The notes under the pieces: generated by a model
Told to the model about the DNA's origin: nothing
The model's input: only the letters and a program-made list of their open reading frames with translations
Database searches by the model: none
Translations under genes and position numbers: made by a program
From: Pseudomonas sp. RIT-562
Lineage (GTDB): Bacteria > Pseudomonadota > Gammaproteobacteria > Pseudomonadales > Pseudomonadaceae
Direction of reading: 5' to 3'
Length of the DNA stretch: 64,000 nt
Assembly (NCBI RefSeq): GCF_026241895.1
Contig: NZ_JAPJIV010000026.1
Span: 1 to 64,000, forward strand
Shown: positions 8,634 to 16,933 of the stretch, piece by piece
How the letters are laid out: the number at the start of each line of letters is the position of its first letter
Numbering within the stretch: the stretch's first letter is position 1

Positions 8634-9065
8634 ATGGCTCAATCTCAGCAAACAATCGCCTGCGCGACCGTCACCGAATCGCGCAAGAAGAACACCGGCG
8701 GCCTGACCCCATGGCGTGAAAGCCTGGCCAAGCAGTTGATCCTCGACCGCTTGAGCGAGACGGTCGAAGTCGCCGACCTGGCGCGCGCATGCGCCCTCTC
8801 CCGCAGTCATTTCTCCCGCGCGTTCAAGTGCAGCACCGGGCTGTCGCCCCAGGACTGGATTCGCCAGCAACGCCTCGCTCGCGCCAAGCAGCTGATCCAG
8901 ACTACCGACCTCACACTGACGCAAATCAGCCTGGAGTGCGGCTTCTGCGACCAGGCACATTTTTGCCATATCTTCACCCGCAGCGAAGGCATCAACCCAT
9001 TCGCGTGGCGCTGCCGCACGGTGCGTTCATTGCCCGCTGTTCCGCAGCTCAGGGCGTCGGCGTAA
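8634..9065 (+). CDS. short AraC-family regulator (DNA-binding domain only)
   Basis: A 143-residue protein consisting almost entirely of the AraC two-helix-turn-helix domain (VADLARACALSRSHFSRAFK, SPQDWIRQQRLARAKQLIQT, LTQISLECGFCDQAHFCHIF). Full AraC proteins are near 300 residues and carry a sensor domain, which is absent here; there is only a short N-terminal lead of about 35 residues. The ATG at 8634 was preferred to a TTG two codons earlier. It is bracketed by the two copies of the 21-bp motif at 8561 and 9364. Stand-alone AraC domains of this size often respond to redox or stress cues, but nothing here shows the signal. Confidence 0.88.
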   Translation: MAQSQQTIACATVTESRKKNTGGLTPWRESLAKQLILDRLSETVEVADLARACALSRSHFSRAFKCSTGLSPQDWIRQQRLARAKQLIQTTDLTLTQISLECGFCDQAHFCHIFTRSEGINPFAWRCRTVRSLPAVPQLRASA

Positions 9066-9097
9066 CAGCTGACGCGCTGCAAGGCTGCGTTGCCCTT

Positions 9098-9242
9098 GTA
9101 GCAGCTGTCGAGCCTGCGAGGCTGCGTTCGGCTGCGCAGCAGTCGTCAATCCTGCACACGCGGTATTCCTGAAACACCGCATTCTCAGGTTTTGCGACTG
9201 CTGCGCAGCCGAACGCAGCCTCGCAGGCTCGACAGCTGCTAC
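9098..9242. repeat. long inverted repeat, GTAGCAGCTG class
   Basis: Near-perfect arms of about 48 bp (GTAGCAGCTGTCGAGCCTGC ... complement) around a roughly 47-bp centre. A truncated extra right arm follows at 9258-9284. Same class as 15798-15928 and 20039-20142. The gap 9066-9489 otherwise holds only the 21-bp motif and the promoter of the gene at 9490. Confidence 0.85.
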
Positions 9243-9257
9243 ATACATCGGGCAAAG

Positions 9258-9284
9258 CAGCCTCGCAGGCTCGACAGCTGCTAC
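9258..9284. repeat. truncated repeat arm
   Basis: CAGCCTCGCAGGCTCGACAG... repeats the right arm of the preceding inverted repeat 42 bp further on, without a matching left arm. Confidence 0.8.
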
Positions 9285-9363
9285 AACGGAAATCGCCGTG
9301 CACCACCGAGGTCGGGATGTCGAACTTTGGCCTCAGAGTGTCCGGCCCGGACCACGATGGCGA

Positions 9364-9384
9364 CGAGTTAAACGTTGTTAATTG
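9364..9384. promoter_or_regulatory. 21-bp motif, right copy of a divided inverted pair
   Basis: CGAGTTAAACGTTGTTAATT plus G, exact reverse complement of 8561-8581, about 105 bp upstream of the ATPase regulator at 9490. Placement in two regulator promoters favours an operator; flanking an intact gene in inverted orientation also resembles the ends of a moved segment. Confidence 0.5.
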
Positions 9385-9489
9385 TGCGCCTTCCAGCAGA
9401 CTCGCCCAACGCCCCGTTGCGTTGCCGGGCAAACCTCGGGAATATGCTCGCAAACCGCGTACCAGACGTACGCAAGCAGGAGTGAGCGC

Positions 9490-12288
9490 GTGACCCTTTC
9501 CCCCGAACAGGCCATCCATTTCGGCCCCTATCGGATCTACCCCGAACGTCGCCTGGTGCTGGAGGGCAACCAACCGCTGCGGCTCGGCCGGCGCGCCCTG
9601 GATATCCTGCTGATCCTGCTGGAACACGCCGGCAATGTGGTCAGCAAGCAGACGTTGATCGCCGGGGTGTGGCCCGACAGCGTGGTGGAAGACATCAACC
9701 TGCGAGTGCATATGGCGGCGCTGCGCAAGGCCCTGGGCGATGGCCAGGCCGGGCAGCGCTACATCGTCACGGTTGCGCAGCGCGGCTACAGTTTTGTCGC
9801 GCCCTATTCGATGGCGCCGTTCGAGCAACAGCCGGCGCCTGAAGAAGTCGAACGCAGCCGGCACAACCTGCCCGTGCGACGCACTCGTCTGATCGGGCGC
9901 CAGGTGGTGGTCGATCGCCTGGTGACGCAACTCTCGCGCCAGCGCTTTATCACCCTGGTCGGTCCCGGGGGGATCGGCAAGACCACTGTCGCCCTGCGCG
10001 TCGCCGAGCAACTGATCGGCCACTACCGCGACGGCATTCGCCTGCTGGACCTGGCGCCGATCAACGATCCGACGATGATCGCCGCGCACCTGGCCACCCT
10101 CCTCGACCTTTCCGTGCACAACGGTGAGCCGACGGACAGCCTGGTGGACTTCCTGCGCGAGCGGCAGATGCTCCTGGTCATCGACAACTGCGAGCACCTG
10201 GTCGATGCCATTGCCCTGCTCTGCGAGAGCCTCCTGCGCGGTGCCCCGTACGTGCACATCCTGGCCACCAGCCGCGAGGGCCTGCGAGCCGAGGGTGAGT
10301 TCGTGCAACGCCTGGAACCGCTGGACTGGCCGCCACCCGACGCGGTGCTGGATCGCAACCAGGCGCTGAGCTTTTCCGCGCTGCAACTGTTCGTCGAACG
10401 GGCCATGGCCAGCCAGGACACCTTCGAACTGCACGACACGCAATTGCCCGAACTGGTCGATATCTGCCAGCGCCTCGACGGCATTCCGCTGGCCATTGAA
10501 CTGGCGGCGGCGCAGGTTGGCCGCTTTGGCTTGAGCACTTTGCTGGCCCAACTGCAGAGCAGCTTTCGCCTGCTGACCCAGGACAGTCATCTGACCCTGG
10601 CCCGCCATCAGACTTTGCGCGCCACCCTGGACTGGAGCTTTGCACTGTTAAGCCCCTGCGAGCAGGTGTGCTTGCGCCGACTCGGGGTGTTTCGCGGTGG
10701 CTTCACCCTGGAGTCCGCGGCTGCGGTGATCGTCGGCGAACATATCGAGCCCGGTGAGGTGTTTGCCTCGATCACGCAACTGGTCGCCAAGTCGCTGCTC
10801 AATGTGGAAGTCGGCGACGAAGAAGTGTTTTACCGCCTGCTCGACCTGACCCGCGGCTATGCCCTGGAAAAACTCGAACAGGCCGGCGATCTGCTGGACA
10901 CCCGCGCCCGGCACGGCGCACGGTGCCTGGCCCTGATGCAGCAGGCACGGACTGACTGGGAAGTGATTTCGACTGGCCGCTGGATCGAGCGTTATGCCCG
11001 CAGCCTGGCGGACATCCGCTGCGCCCTCGATTGGGGTTTGCACGCCGCCGGCCCCCAAGCACTGGCGGTCACCCTGGCCGCGGCTTCCACGCCGCTGTGG
11101 CAGGAGCTGTCGCTGCTCAAGGAACACGGCGCCTACGTGCGCAAGGCGCTGGCATTGCTCGACGCAGATCCGCAGCCTTGCCCGCAACTGAGGATAAGCC
11201 TCAACCTCGCACTCGGCAGCGCCTGCTACCACACCCAGGGCGGCACCGATGAGACCATCGCCGCGTTCGTCAGCGCCATGTCCCTGGCCAGGGCGCGCAA
11301 CGATGTCGCCGGCGAACTGCGCGCGGTGTCGGGGTACATGGCGGTCAACCTCAGTTGTGGCAATTATCAGAGCGCGCTGGAACAGAGCCAGCAATTCGAG
11401 CGCCTCGGCCGCCACGGTGACCCGCTGCTGGACTTGAGCGCGCACCGCCTGCGGGTGCTCGCCCTGCACTTCGTGGGCAATCAGCGCATGGCGCGGGTGA
11501 ACGCCGAACAGGTGCTGCAGCGCATGACCCAGAGTGGCCACCTCAACCGCTTCACTCACGGCTTCGGCGTGCAATACGATCAGAGCGTGGCGGCGCTGAC
11601 CATTCTGGCGCGCATCCTCTGGGTCCAGGGTCAGCCCGAACAAGCCTGGCGCACGGCTCGACAGGCGCTGGACGTCGCGCTGCAGATCAACCATGGCACG
11701 TCCATCTGCTACACCCTGGCGCTCGCCGGCTGCCTGATCGCGCACTACAACGGCGATTCCTCCAGCGCCCGCGAACTGTTGCACATGCTGCTGCAGCAAG
11801 CGCAGAAGCACTCGGTGCTGCTGTTCTATAACTGGGCGCGCGAGTACGCGCAGGTGATCGACCCCGACTCAGTGCCGACTGGCGCGCCAGCGGGTTCAGG
11901 GTTGATCAGGGAGATCATGCTCACGCTGGATGCCGGGCGGGTTGATGAAGCGCTGGTGTTGCGGGCCGAGAGCGGGATGGCCGGTTGGTGTACGGCGGAA
12001 ATCGTCCGTGCCAGGGCTGTTGCCTTGCTGGCGGGCAATGATTCAGACGAAGCGGCGCGGGATGCCGAGGCGCTGCTGGTCAGGGCGCTGAATGTGGCGA
12101 GAAACCAGGGCGCCCTGGCCTGGGAATTGCGCAGTGCTACCGCCCTGGCGCAACTCTGGCAGCGTCAGGGCCGATTCCTGCAAGCGCAGCAATTGCTCGC
12201 GCCAGTCTATGCGCACTTCACCGAAGGTTTCGCCACGCCGGACCTGCACCAGGCGCGGCGTCTACTCGACGACCTCCAGCGCCCGTGA
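9490..12288 (+). CDS. winged-helix / STAND-type ATPase transcriptional regulator
   Basis: A 932-residue regulator. Residues about 8-105 form an OmpR/CadC-type winged helix (LRLGRRALDILLILLEHAGN, RYIVTVAQRGYSFVAP). An NB-ARC-like ATPase follows, with Walker A GPGGIGKTT at 158-166, a Walker B-like LLVIDNCEHL, and GIPLAIELAAAQ. The remaining 450 residues are helical and TPR-like. The start is GTG at 9490, seven to eight bases after GGAG. Proteins of this build are thought to be nucleotide-switched activators with the repeats sensing a ligand. The last 27 bp overlap the 3' end of a smaller convergent relative, 12262-13737. Confidence 0.9.
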   Translation: MTLSPEQAIHFGPYRIYPERRLVLEGNQPLRLGRRALDILLILLEHAGNVVSKQTLIAGVWPDSVVEDINLRVHMAALRKALGDGQAGQRYIVTVAQRGYSFVAPYSMAPFEQQPAPEEVERSRHNLPVRRTRLIGRQVVVDRLVTQLSRQRFITLVGPGGIGKTTVALRVAEQLIGHYRDGIRLLDLAPINDPTMIAAHLATLLDLSVHNGEPTDSLVDFLRERQMLLVIDNCEHLVDAIALLCESLLRGAPYVHILATSREGLRAEGEFVQRLEPLDWPPPDAVLDRNQALSFSALQLFVERAMASQDTFELHDTQLPELVDICQRLDGIPLAIELAAAQVGRFGLSTLLAQLQSSFRLLTQDSHLTLARHQTLRATLDWSFALLSPCEQVCLRRLGVFRGGFTLESAAAVIVGEHIEPGEVFASITQLVAKSLLNVEVGDEEVFYRLLDLTRGYALEKLEQAGDLLDTRARHGARCLALMQQARTDWEVISTGRWIERYARSLADIRCALDWGLHAAGPQALAVTLAAASTPLWQELSLLKEHGAYVRKALALLDADPQPCPQLRISLNLALGSACYHTQGGTDETIAAFVSAMSLARARNDVAGELRAVSGYMAVNLSCGNYQSALEQSQQFERLGRHGDPLLDLSAHRLRVLALHFVGNQRMARVNAEQVLQRMTQSGHLNRFTHGFGVQYDQSVAALTILARILWVQGQPEQAWRTARQALDVALQINHGTSICYTLALAGCLIAHYNGDSSSARELLHMLLQQAQKHSVLLFYNWAREYAQVIDPDSVPTGAPAGSGLIREIMLTLDAGRVDEALVLRAESGMAGWCTAEIVRARAVALLAGNDSDEAARDAEALLVRALNVARNQGALAWELRSATALAQLWQRQGRFLQAQQLLAPVYAHFTEGFATPDLHQARRLLDDLQRP

Positions 12289-13737
12289 CATACGCCGGGC
12301 GCCACTGATGTGATGGGCATGGCGCACCTCGAACACTCGCAGGCAACCGCTGTGCGCAAGCTTCTCCAGCGCATAGCTGCGAGTGGTGTGCAGGAAGCGA
12401 TAACGCACGCAGCCGTTGGCCTGTTCCAGCGACAGTAGCGACTTGGCCACCAGCCGTTCCAGCAACGCCAACAGTTGCGCGGGTCGCAGCACCGCGCAAC
12501 TGATTACGCCGATGGCCGCATCCAGGGTGAATGACATCTTGAACACGGCCAGGCGCTGCAGCACAGTCTGCTCGCGGTTGCTGAGCTTGTCGTAACTCCA
12601 GTCCAGCGCCGCCTTGAGGGTTTGATGGCGCGGCACCGCTGTACGCCGGCCCTGGGTCAACAGCTCAAAACAATTGTCGAGCTGGGCCTGCAATCCCACC
12701 AACGCCAGGGCGTCGATCTGCGCCGCCGCGAGCTCAATGGCCAGGGGCAAACCATCCAGGCGCCGACAGATTTCACGCACGGCCTTGAGGTCCTGTTCGC
12801 GCAGGGTAAAACCTTGTTGGCGGGCCCGTGCCCGGCTGACAAACAACTGCACCGCCGAATAACTCATCACCTGCTCGACGCTGTGCAGCGCCGACGCTGG
12901 CGGTACGACCAATGGCGACACGCGCTGGACAGTCTCGCCTGCGGCCTGCAGGGGTTCGCGACTGGTCACCAGAATCGATAGTCGCGGTGCGGCCTGCAGC
13001 AGCTGTTCGACCAGGCGAGCACAGCGCTCGAGTACATGCTCGCAATTATCCAGCACCAGCAAGGCATGTTGCGGCGCCAACTCAGCGAGGTTCGTGCCGG
13101 CCGCAAGGCCAAGGCTGCACTGAACATGCTCGACCACTCGCGCTGGATCATCGATGGTCGCGAAGTCCACCCGCCACACGCCGTCCCGATAGTGCTGCAA
13201 CAGCAGTTCGGCAACCCGCAGCGCGACGGTGGTTTTGCCAACGCCACCGGGGCCGACCAGGGTCATCTGGCGCCTGACCGGCAACTGCCGCACCAGGCTG
13301 CCGACCACTGAATCCCGACCGGTCACCGGGGTCAGTCGGGCGGGCAAGTTGTGCTGGGGTGGCAGGGAAGTTTCAACGGCGACTAGCGTGCTCGCCGGCA
13401 CCTGCACCACTGGCGCGACAAAGCTGTAGCCCTGCTGGGGCACATTGATGATGTAGCGCTGGCCGTTCTGCCCATCGCCCAAAGCGCGGCGCAGGGCAGC
13501 AATGTGCACCCGCAGGTTGATCTCCTCGACCACCGAAGTTGGCCACACCTGCGCGATCAGTTGGTCCTTGCCGACCACCCTGCCCGCCTGCTCGACCAGC
13601 ACCTGCAGGATGTCCAGGGCCCGCCCGCCCATGCGCAACGCCCGCTCACCGTCGAGGATCAGGCGTTGTTGCAGGTGAAAGGCGAAGGGGCCGAAGCGCA
13701 GCACCGTGTCGCTGTGTAAATCTGTGAGGCTATTCAT
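12262..13737 (-). CDS. winged-helix / ATPase transcriptional regulator lacking the TPR region
   Basis: A 491-residue paralogue of the gene at 9490, with the same winged helix (LRMGGRALDILQVLVEQAGR, RYIINVPQQGYSFVAP), Walker A GPGGVGKTT, LLVLDNCEHV and GLPLAIELAAAQ. It stops soon after the ATPase module (KSLLSLEQANGCVRYRFLHT) and so lacks the long TPR region of its neighbour. The ATG at 13737 begins MNSLTDLHS; the 17 upstream codons are not conserved in style. The two genes are convergent and share 27 bp at their stops. It may be a naturally short form or a truncated duplicate. Confidence 0.88.
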   Translation of the reverse strand: MNSLTDLHSDTVLRFGPFAFHLQQRLILDGERALRMGGRALDILQVLVEQAGRVVGKDQLIAQVWPTSVVEEINLRVHIAALRRALGDGQNGQRYIINVPQQGYSFVAPVVQVPASTLVAVETSLPPQHNLPARLTPVTGRDSVVGSLVRQLPVRRQMTLVGPGGVGKTTVALRVAELLLQHYRDGVWRVDFATIDDPARVVEHVQCSLGLAAGTNLAELAPQHALLVLDNCEHVLERCARLVEQLLQAAPRLSILVTSREPLQAAGETVQRVSPLVVPPASALHSVEQVMSYSAVQLFVSRARARQQGFTLREQDLKAVREICRRLDGLPLAIELAAAQIDALALVGLQAQLDNCFELLTQGRRTAVPRHQTLKAALDWSYDKLSNREQTVLQRLAVFKMSFTLDAAIGVISCAVLRPAQLLALLERLVAKSLLSLEQANGCVRYRFLHTTRSYALEKLAHSGCLRVFEVRHAHHISGARRMSRALEVVE

Positions 13738-13883
13738 GCAGTTCACGTGCTGAAAGCCGACATGCGGATTCCAGCGCCTCCATTGCAATTAGTTCTCATC
13801 CATCTTGGCAGGCATTGGTGACAGCACAACTGCGGCGGTGGGAGTGTCACGGCCATCTGGGTGCGCAGGACGGACAATCAGCC

Positions 13884-14834
13884 TCAGCTGAACTGTTCGC
13901 GATACTGAGTGGGAGTCAGGCCAAGCTTTTCATTGAACAGAAATCGCATGTGGCGCACGCTGCCGAAGCCGCTTTTGAAGGCGATGGTCTTGAGTGGCAA
14001 GTCACTGGTTTCCAACAGATTTCTCGCGTGATCGATGCGCGCGCGCTGGAGGAATTCCATGGGCGTCATGCCGACTTCCCGGGCGAACACCCTGGCGAAA
14101 TGCCGCGGACTCATGGCCGCCTGGCTGGCCATGCAATCGATGCTGAATGGCTGGTCGAGGTGTTCCAGCACGTGGTTCTGCAGACGGGTGATGGCCGTTT
14201 CCTGCGGCGCCACGGCGGCCGTCAGCGGACTGAATTGCGCCTGGCCACCCTGGCGTTTCATGACCACCAGCAGCACCTTGGCCACGTCCTGGGCGACTTT
14301 CTTGCCGTGGTCGGCGGCGACCACCGACAGCGCCAGGTCGATACCGGCCGTGACGCCACCGGAGGTGATCAGGTTGCGGTCCTGTACGTAGATCTGATCG
14401 GTCTCGACAGTCGCCTTGGGAAAACCCTTGATCAGCCGCTCGGTGTAGTGCCAGTGAGTGGTCACCCGATAGCCGTCGAGCAGGCCCGCATGACCGAGCA
14501 CAAAAGCACCAGTACAGATCGAGCCATACTGCCCGGCCCTGGCCGTCGCCGCCGGCAACCAGGCGAGCAACGATGGGTGCCGTTCGTTGTAGGCGCCCGG
14601 GCCGCCGGGGACCAGCAGCAGGTCATAACTGTCAGCGGCCTGCTCAATGTGCAGATCGGCGCTGAGGCTGACGCCGTTGGAAGCGCGCAGCGGGCCGGGC
14701 TCGGTGCCGATAGTGGTGAGTACGTAGGCGTGCTCGGCTGCCAGGTACCGGTTGGCGATGGAAAACACCTCCATGGGGCCGGCCATGTCGAGCAGGAGGA
14801 AATCGGGGAACAGCACCATTGCCACGGTTTTCAT
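13884..14834 (-). CDS. GlxA-type regulator (DJ-1/PfpI domain plus AraC domain)
   Basis: A 316-residue protein. Residues about 1-190 form a DJ-1/PfpI amidotransferase-like domain (YDLLLVPGGPGAYN, with Cys at the elbow in GSICTGAFVLGHAGLLDG). The C-terminal AraC domain has MASQAAMSPRHFARVFAREV and IAFKSGFGSVRHMRFLFNEK. The DJ-1-like part is generally a ligand sensor rather than an enzyme in this family. It is divergent from pirin at 15034, with a 7-bp inverted repeat between them, so pirin is a plausible target. Confidence 0.92.
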   Translation of the reverse strand: MKTVAMVLFPDFLLLDMAGPMEVFSIANRYLAAEHAYVLTTIGTEPGPLRASNGVSLSADLHIEQAADSYDLLLVPGGPGAYNERHPSLLAWLPAATARAGQYGSICTGAFVLGHAGLLDGYRVTTHWHYTERLIKGFPKATVETDQIYVQDRNLITSGGVTAGIDLALSVVAADHGKKVAQDVAKVLLVVMKRQGGQAQFSPLTAAVAPQETAITRLQNHVLEHLDQPFSIDCMASQAAMSPRHFARVFAREVGMTPMEFLQRARIDHARNLLETSDLPLKTIAFKSGFGSVRHMRFLFNEKLGLTPTQYREQFS

Positions 14835-14918
14835 GGGATCAGTATCAATGAGGTCATGTGGGCATTATGACCAAATACAGGTCGGATGTCGGGCGGGAAA
14901 ACGTGATCGGCCGCACAT

Positions 14919-14943
14919 TACTGTCAACCTGAACGCGACAGTA
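14919..14943. promoter_or_regulatory. inverted repeat in the GlxA-regulator/pirin divergent region
   Basis: TACTGTC-N11-GACAGTA, a perfect 7-bp inverted repeat in the 199-bp gap between the divergent regulator and pirin. Size and placement suit a dimeric regulator site; no experimental link. Confidence 0.4.
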
Positions 14944-15033
14944 TTTCAATTTCCATCTACTTATTGCATCAGCCAGTAACCATTAACCTTCTCCTCACTC
15001 GGACGAATCACCGTCCCCCCAGGAGAATTCATC

Positions 15034-15756
15034 ATGCTGACCCTTCGCAAAGCCACTGATCGCGGCATGGCCAATCACGGTTGGTTGAAGTCGTTCCATA
15101 CCTTTTCGTTCGCCAACTACCGCAACCCGAAAGAGCAGGGTTTTTCCGACCTGCTGGTGATCAACGATGACCGCGTGGCGGCCGGCAAAGGCTTTGGCCA
15201 GCACCCGCACCGCGACATGGAAATTTTCTCCTATGTGCTCGAAGGCGCACTGGAGCACAAGGACACCCTGGGCACCGGCTCGGTGATCCGTCCTGGGGAT
15301 GTACAGTTGATGAGTGCGGGCAACGGCGTTGCACACAGCGAATACAACCACTCAAGCACTCGCCCGGTGCACTTCCTGCAAATCTGGATCGTGCCCGATG
15401 TGGCCGGCGCAAAGCCGCGTTATCAGCAGGAGCATTTCAGCACCCAGAAAAAACGCGGGCGCCTGCAGTTGATCATTTCGCCGGACGGCAGCCACGGCTC
15501 GCTGAAGGTGCGCCAGGATGCGCGGGTGTATGCGGCACTGATCGACGGCAAGGAAAGCGCCACCCTGGAGCTGGCAGCCAACCGCTATGCCTATGTGCAT
15601 GTGGCGAGCGGCAGCGTCGAGCTCAATGGTGTGCAGTTGCAGGAAGGCGATGGAGTGCGGGTGCGTAACGAGCAGGTGTTGACGTTGACCAATGGCGTGG
15701 ATGCCGAGGTGCTGGTGTTTGATTTGCGCCCGCAAGAGTTGCCGGAAATGCCGTAA
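15034..15756 (+). CDS. pirin family protein (quercetinase-like, YhhW type)
   Basis: A 240-residue bicupin of the pirin family. The metal-binding cluster is in GQHPHRDMEIFSYVLEG and SAGNGVAHSEYNHS, and the family signature HFLQIWIVPD follows. Bacterial relatives (E. coli YhhW) cleave quercetin in vitro, while others act as regulators of metabolism; the role here is unknown. The ATG at 15034 follows AGGAGAATTC, a strong ribosome site. A long palindrome at 15798-15928 follows the gene and may end its transcript. Confidence 0.92.
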   Translation: MLTLRKATDRGMANHGWLKSFHTFSFANYRNPKEQGFSDLLVINDDRVAAGKGFGQHPHRDMEIFSYVLEGALEHKDTLGTGSVIRPGDVQLMSAGNGVAHSEYNHSSTRPVHFLQIWIVPDVAGAKPRYQQEHFSTQKKRGRLQLIISPDGSHGSLKVRQDARVYAALIDGKESATLELAANRYAYVHVASGSVELNGVQLQEGDGVRVRNEQVLTLTNGVDAEVLVFDLRPQELPEMP

Positions 15757-15797
15757 GGGCTTGCGCGACTTCGCTCTCGATAACATTCGATGCCCGT

Positions 15798-15928
15798 GTA
15801 GCAGCTGGCGAAGCCTGCGTTCGAGGGCGAAGCCGTCGCTGGATGCCACGACGCGGAGGTTCAGGCACACCGCATCGGATGGATTTGCGACGGCTTCGCC
15901 CTCGAACGCAGGCTTCGCCAGCTGCTAC
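15798..15928. repeat. long inverted repeat, GTAGCAGCTG class
   Basis: Arms of about 43 bp (GTAGCAGCTGGCGAAGCCTG... and complement), essentially perfect, around a centre of roughly 45 bp. It lies between the convergent pirin and LysR genes. Confidence 0.85.
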
Positions 15929-15942
15929 ATGGGTAGATTTGG

Positions 15943-16818
15943 TTAGTGAGTGCTCGTGGAAAACCCTGCGACTATTTCGTCGATCACCGCGCGGACTCGC
16001 GCGGTGTGTCGCAGGTCGGCGTGGGTCACCAGCCACACGTCGTACGGCAATGGCCGAGTGCGCTCGGGCCACAGGCGCACAAGCCCGTCCCTCTCCCCCA
16101 TGTACAGCGGAATTTCCCCCAGGCCGATCCCCGCAGCGATGGATCGGCGCACCAGCAAGCTGGAGCTCAGGCTCGAGACAATGCGCCCGCGACTCAATGG
16201 TTCTGAAACCAGGGTCATGTCTTTGTTGCCCTGCAGGTACGGTTGATACACCACCAAGTCATGCCCTTCGAACGCCGAGCCCGGCTCCGGCAGCCCGCGG
16301 CGGTCGATATAGCTTTGCGCGGCGAACAGCCCCACCGGCCAGCGGGCGATACGGCGGGCGATCAAGTCGGGGTTATCCGGCCGGGTATTGCGCACCGCGA
16401 TGTCTGCTTCACGCCGCGACAGGCTGAGGATTTGCGTCGAGGCATCCAGTTGCACCCGCACGTCCGGGTGCTGCTGGTGCAAACGGGCGATGGCGGGAAT
16501 CAGGAAATCGATGGCCAGGGAATCGGTGGTGCTGACCCGCACGATGCCGGTCAGGCGGTCATCCAGGCCCTGGATCTGCCGCTCGAGCTCCAGTGCCCCT
16601 TGCTCCATCTTCCCCACCGCCTTCAGCGCGGCCTCACCGACGGCTGTCAGCGCGTAACCTTCCGAGGTGCGCAGGAACAGCGTCGCACTCAAGGATTTCT
16701 CCAGCGCCGTAATGCGCCGCCCAACCGTGGCCTGATCGACCCCCAGAACCCGCGCCGCGCCCCTGAGCGTGGACTCGCGGCACACCGCCAGAAAAACCCG
16801 CGCATCATCCCAATTCAC
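15943..16818 (-). CDS. LysR-family transcriptional regulator
   Basis: A 291-residue LysR protein with helix-turn-helix ESTLRGAARVLGVDQATVGR and effector domain starting TGIVRVSTTDSLAIDFLIPA. The start was put at GTG 16818, because GAGGATGG lies 6 bp upstream and the protein then begins with the usual NWDDARVFLAV; an ATG at 16854 would add 12 residues across the ribosome site. It is divergent from the MFS transporter at 16934, and the 115-bp gap holds two perfect palindromes, so it probably controls that transporter. Confidence 0.92.
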   Translation of the reverse strand: MNWDDARVFLAVCRESTLRGAARVLGVDQATVGRRITALEKSLSATLFLRTSEGYALTAVGEAALKAVGKMEQGALELERQIQGLDDRLTGIVRVSTTDSLAIDFLIPAIARLHQQHPDVRVQLDASTQILSLSRREADIAVRNTRPDNPDLIARRIARWPVGLFAAQSYIDRRGLPEPGSAFEGHDLVVYQPYLQGNKDMTLVSEPLSRGRIVSSLSSSLLVRRSIAAGIGLGEIPLYMGERDGLVRLWPERTRPLPYDVWLVTHADLRHTARVRAVIDEIVAGFSTSTH

Positions 16819-16836
16819 GATAACCCATCCTCTAGC

Positions 16837-16852
16837 GATGCATATATGCATC
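16837..16852. promoter_or_regulatory. 16-bp perfect palindrome (candidate LysR operator)
   Basis: GATGCATATATGCATC, fully symmetric, 19 bp upstream of the LysR start, in the divergent LysR/MFS gap. Confidence 0.5.
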
Positions 16853-16874
16853 ACAGTAACGCAAAAACGCTGCG

Positions 16875-16889
16875 TTATTGCATCAATAA
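16875..16889. promoter_or_regulatory. 15-bp inverted repeat (candidate second operator)
   Basis: TTATTG-CAT-CAATAA, fully symmetric, 45 bp upstream of the MFS start. Together with the palindrome at 16837 it could give the two-site arrangement typical of LysR promoters. Confidence 0.45.
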
Positions 16890-16933
16890 ATCACGCTAGC
16901 CTGAGGGCCTGAAAAACCTCCAGGACATTTCCC

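Noticed and set aside
9049..10608. Leftward 519-codon frame over the ATPase regulator
   Set aside because: Antisense shadow; the plus strand has Walker A and winged-helix motifs.
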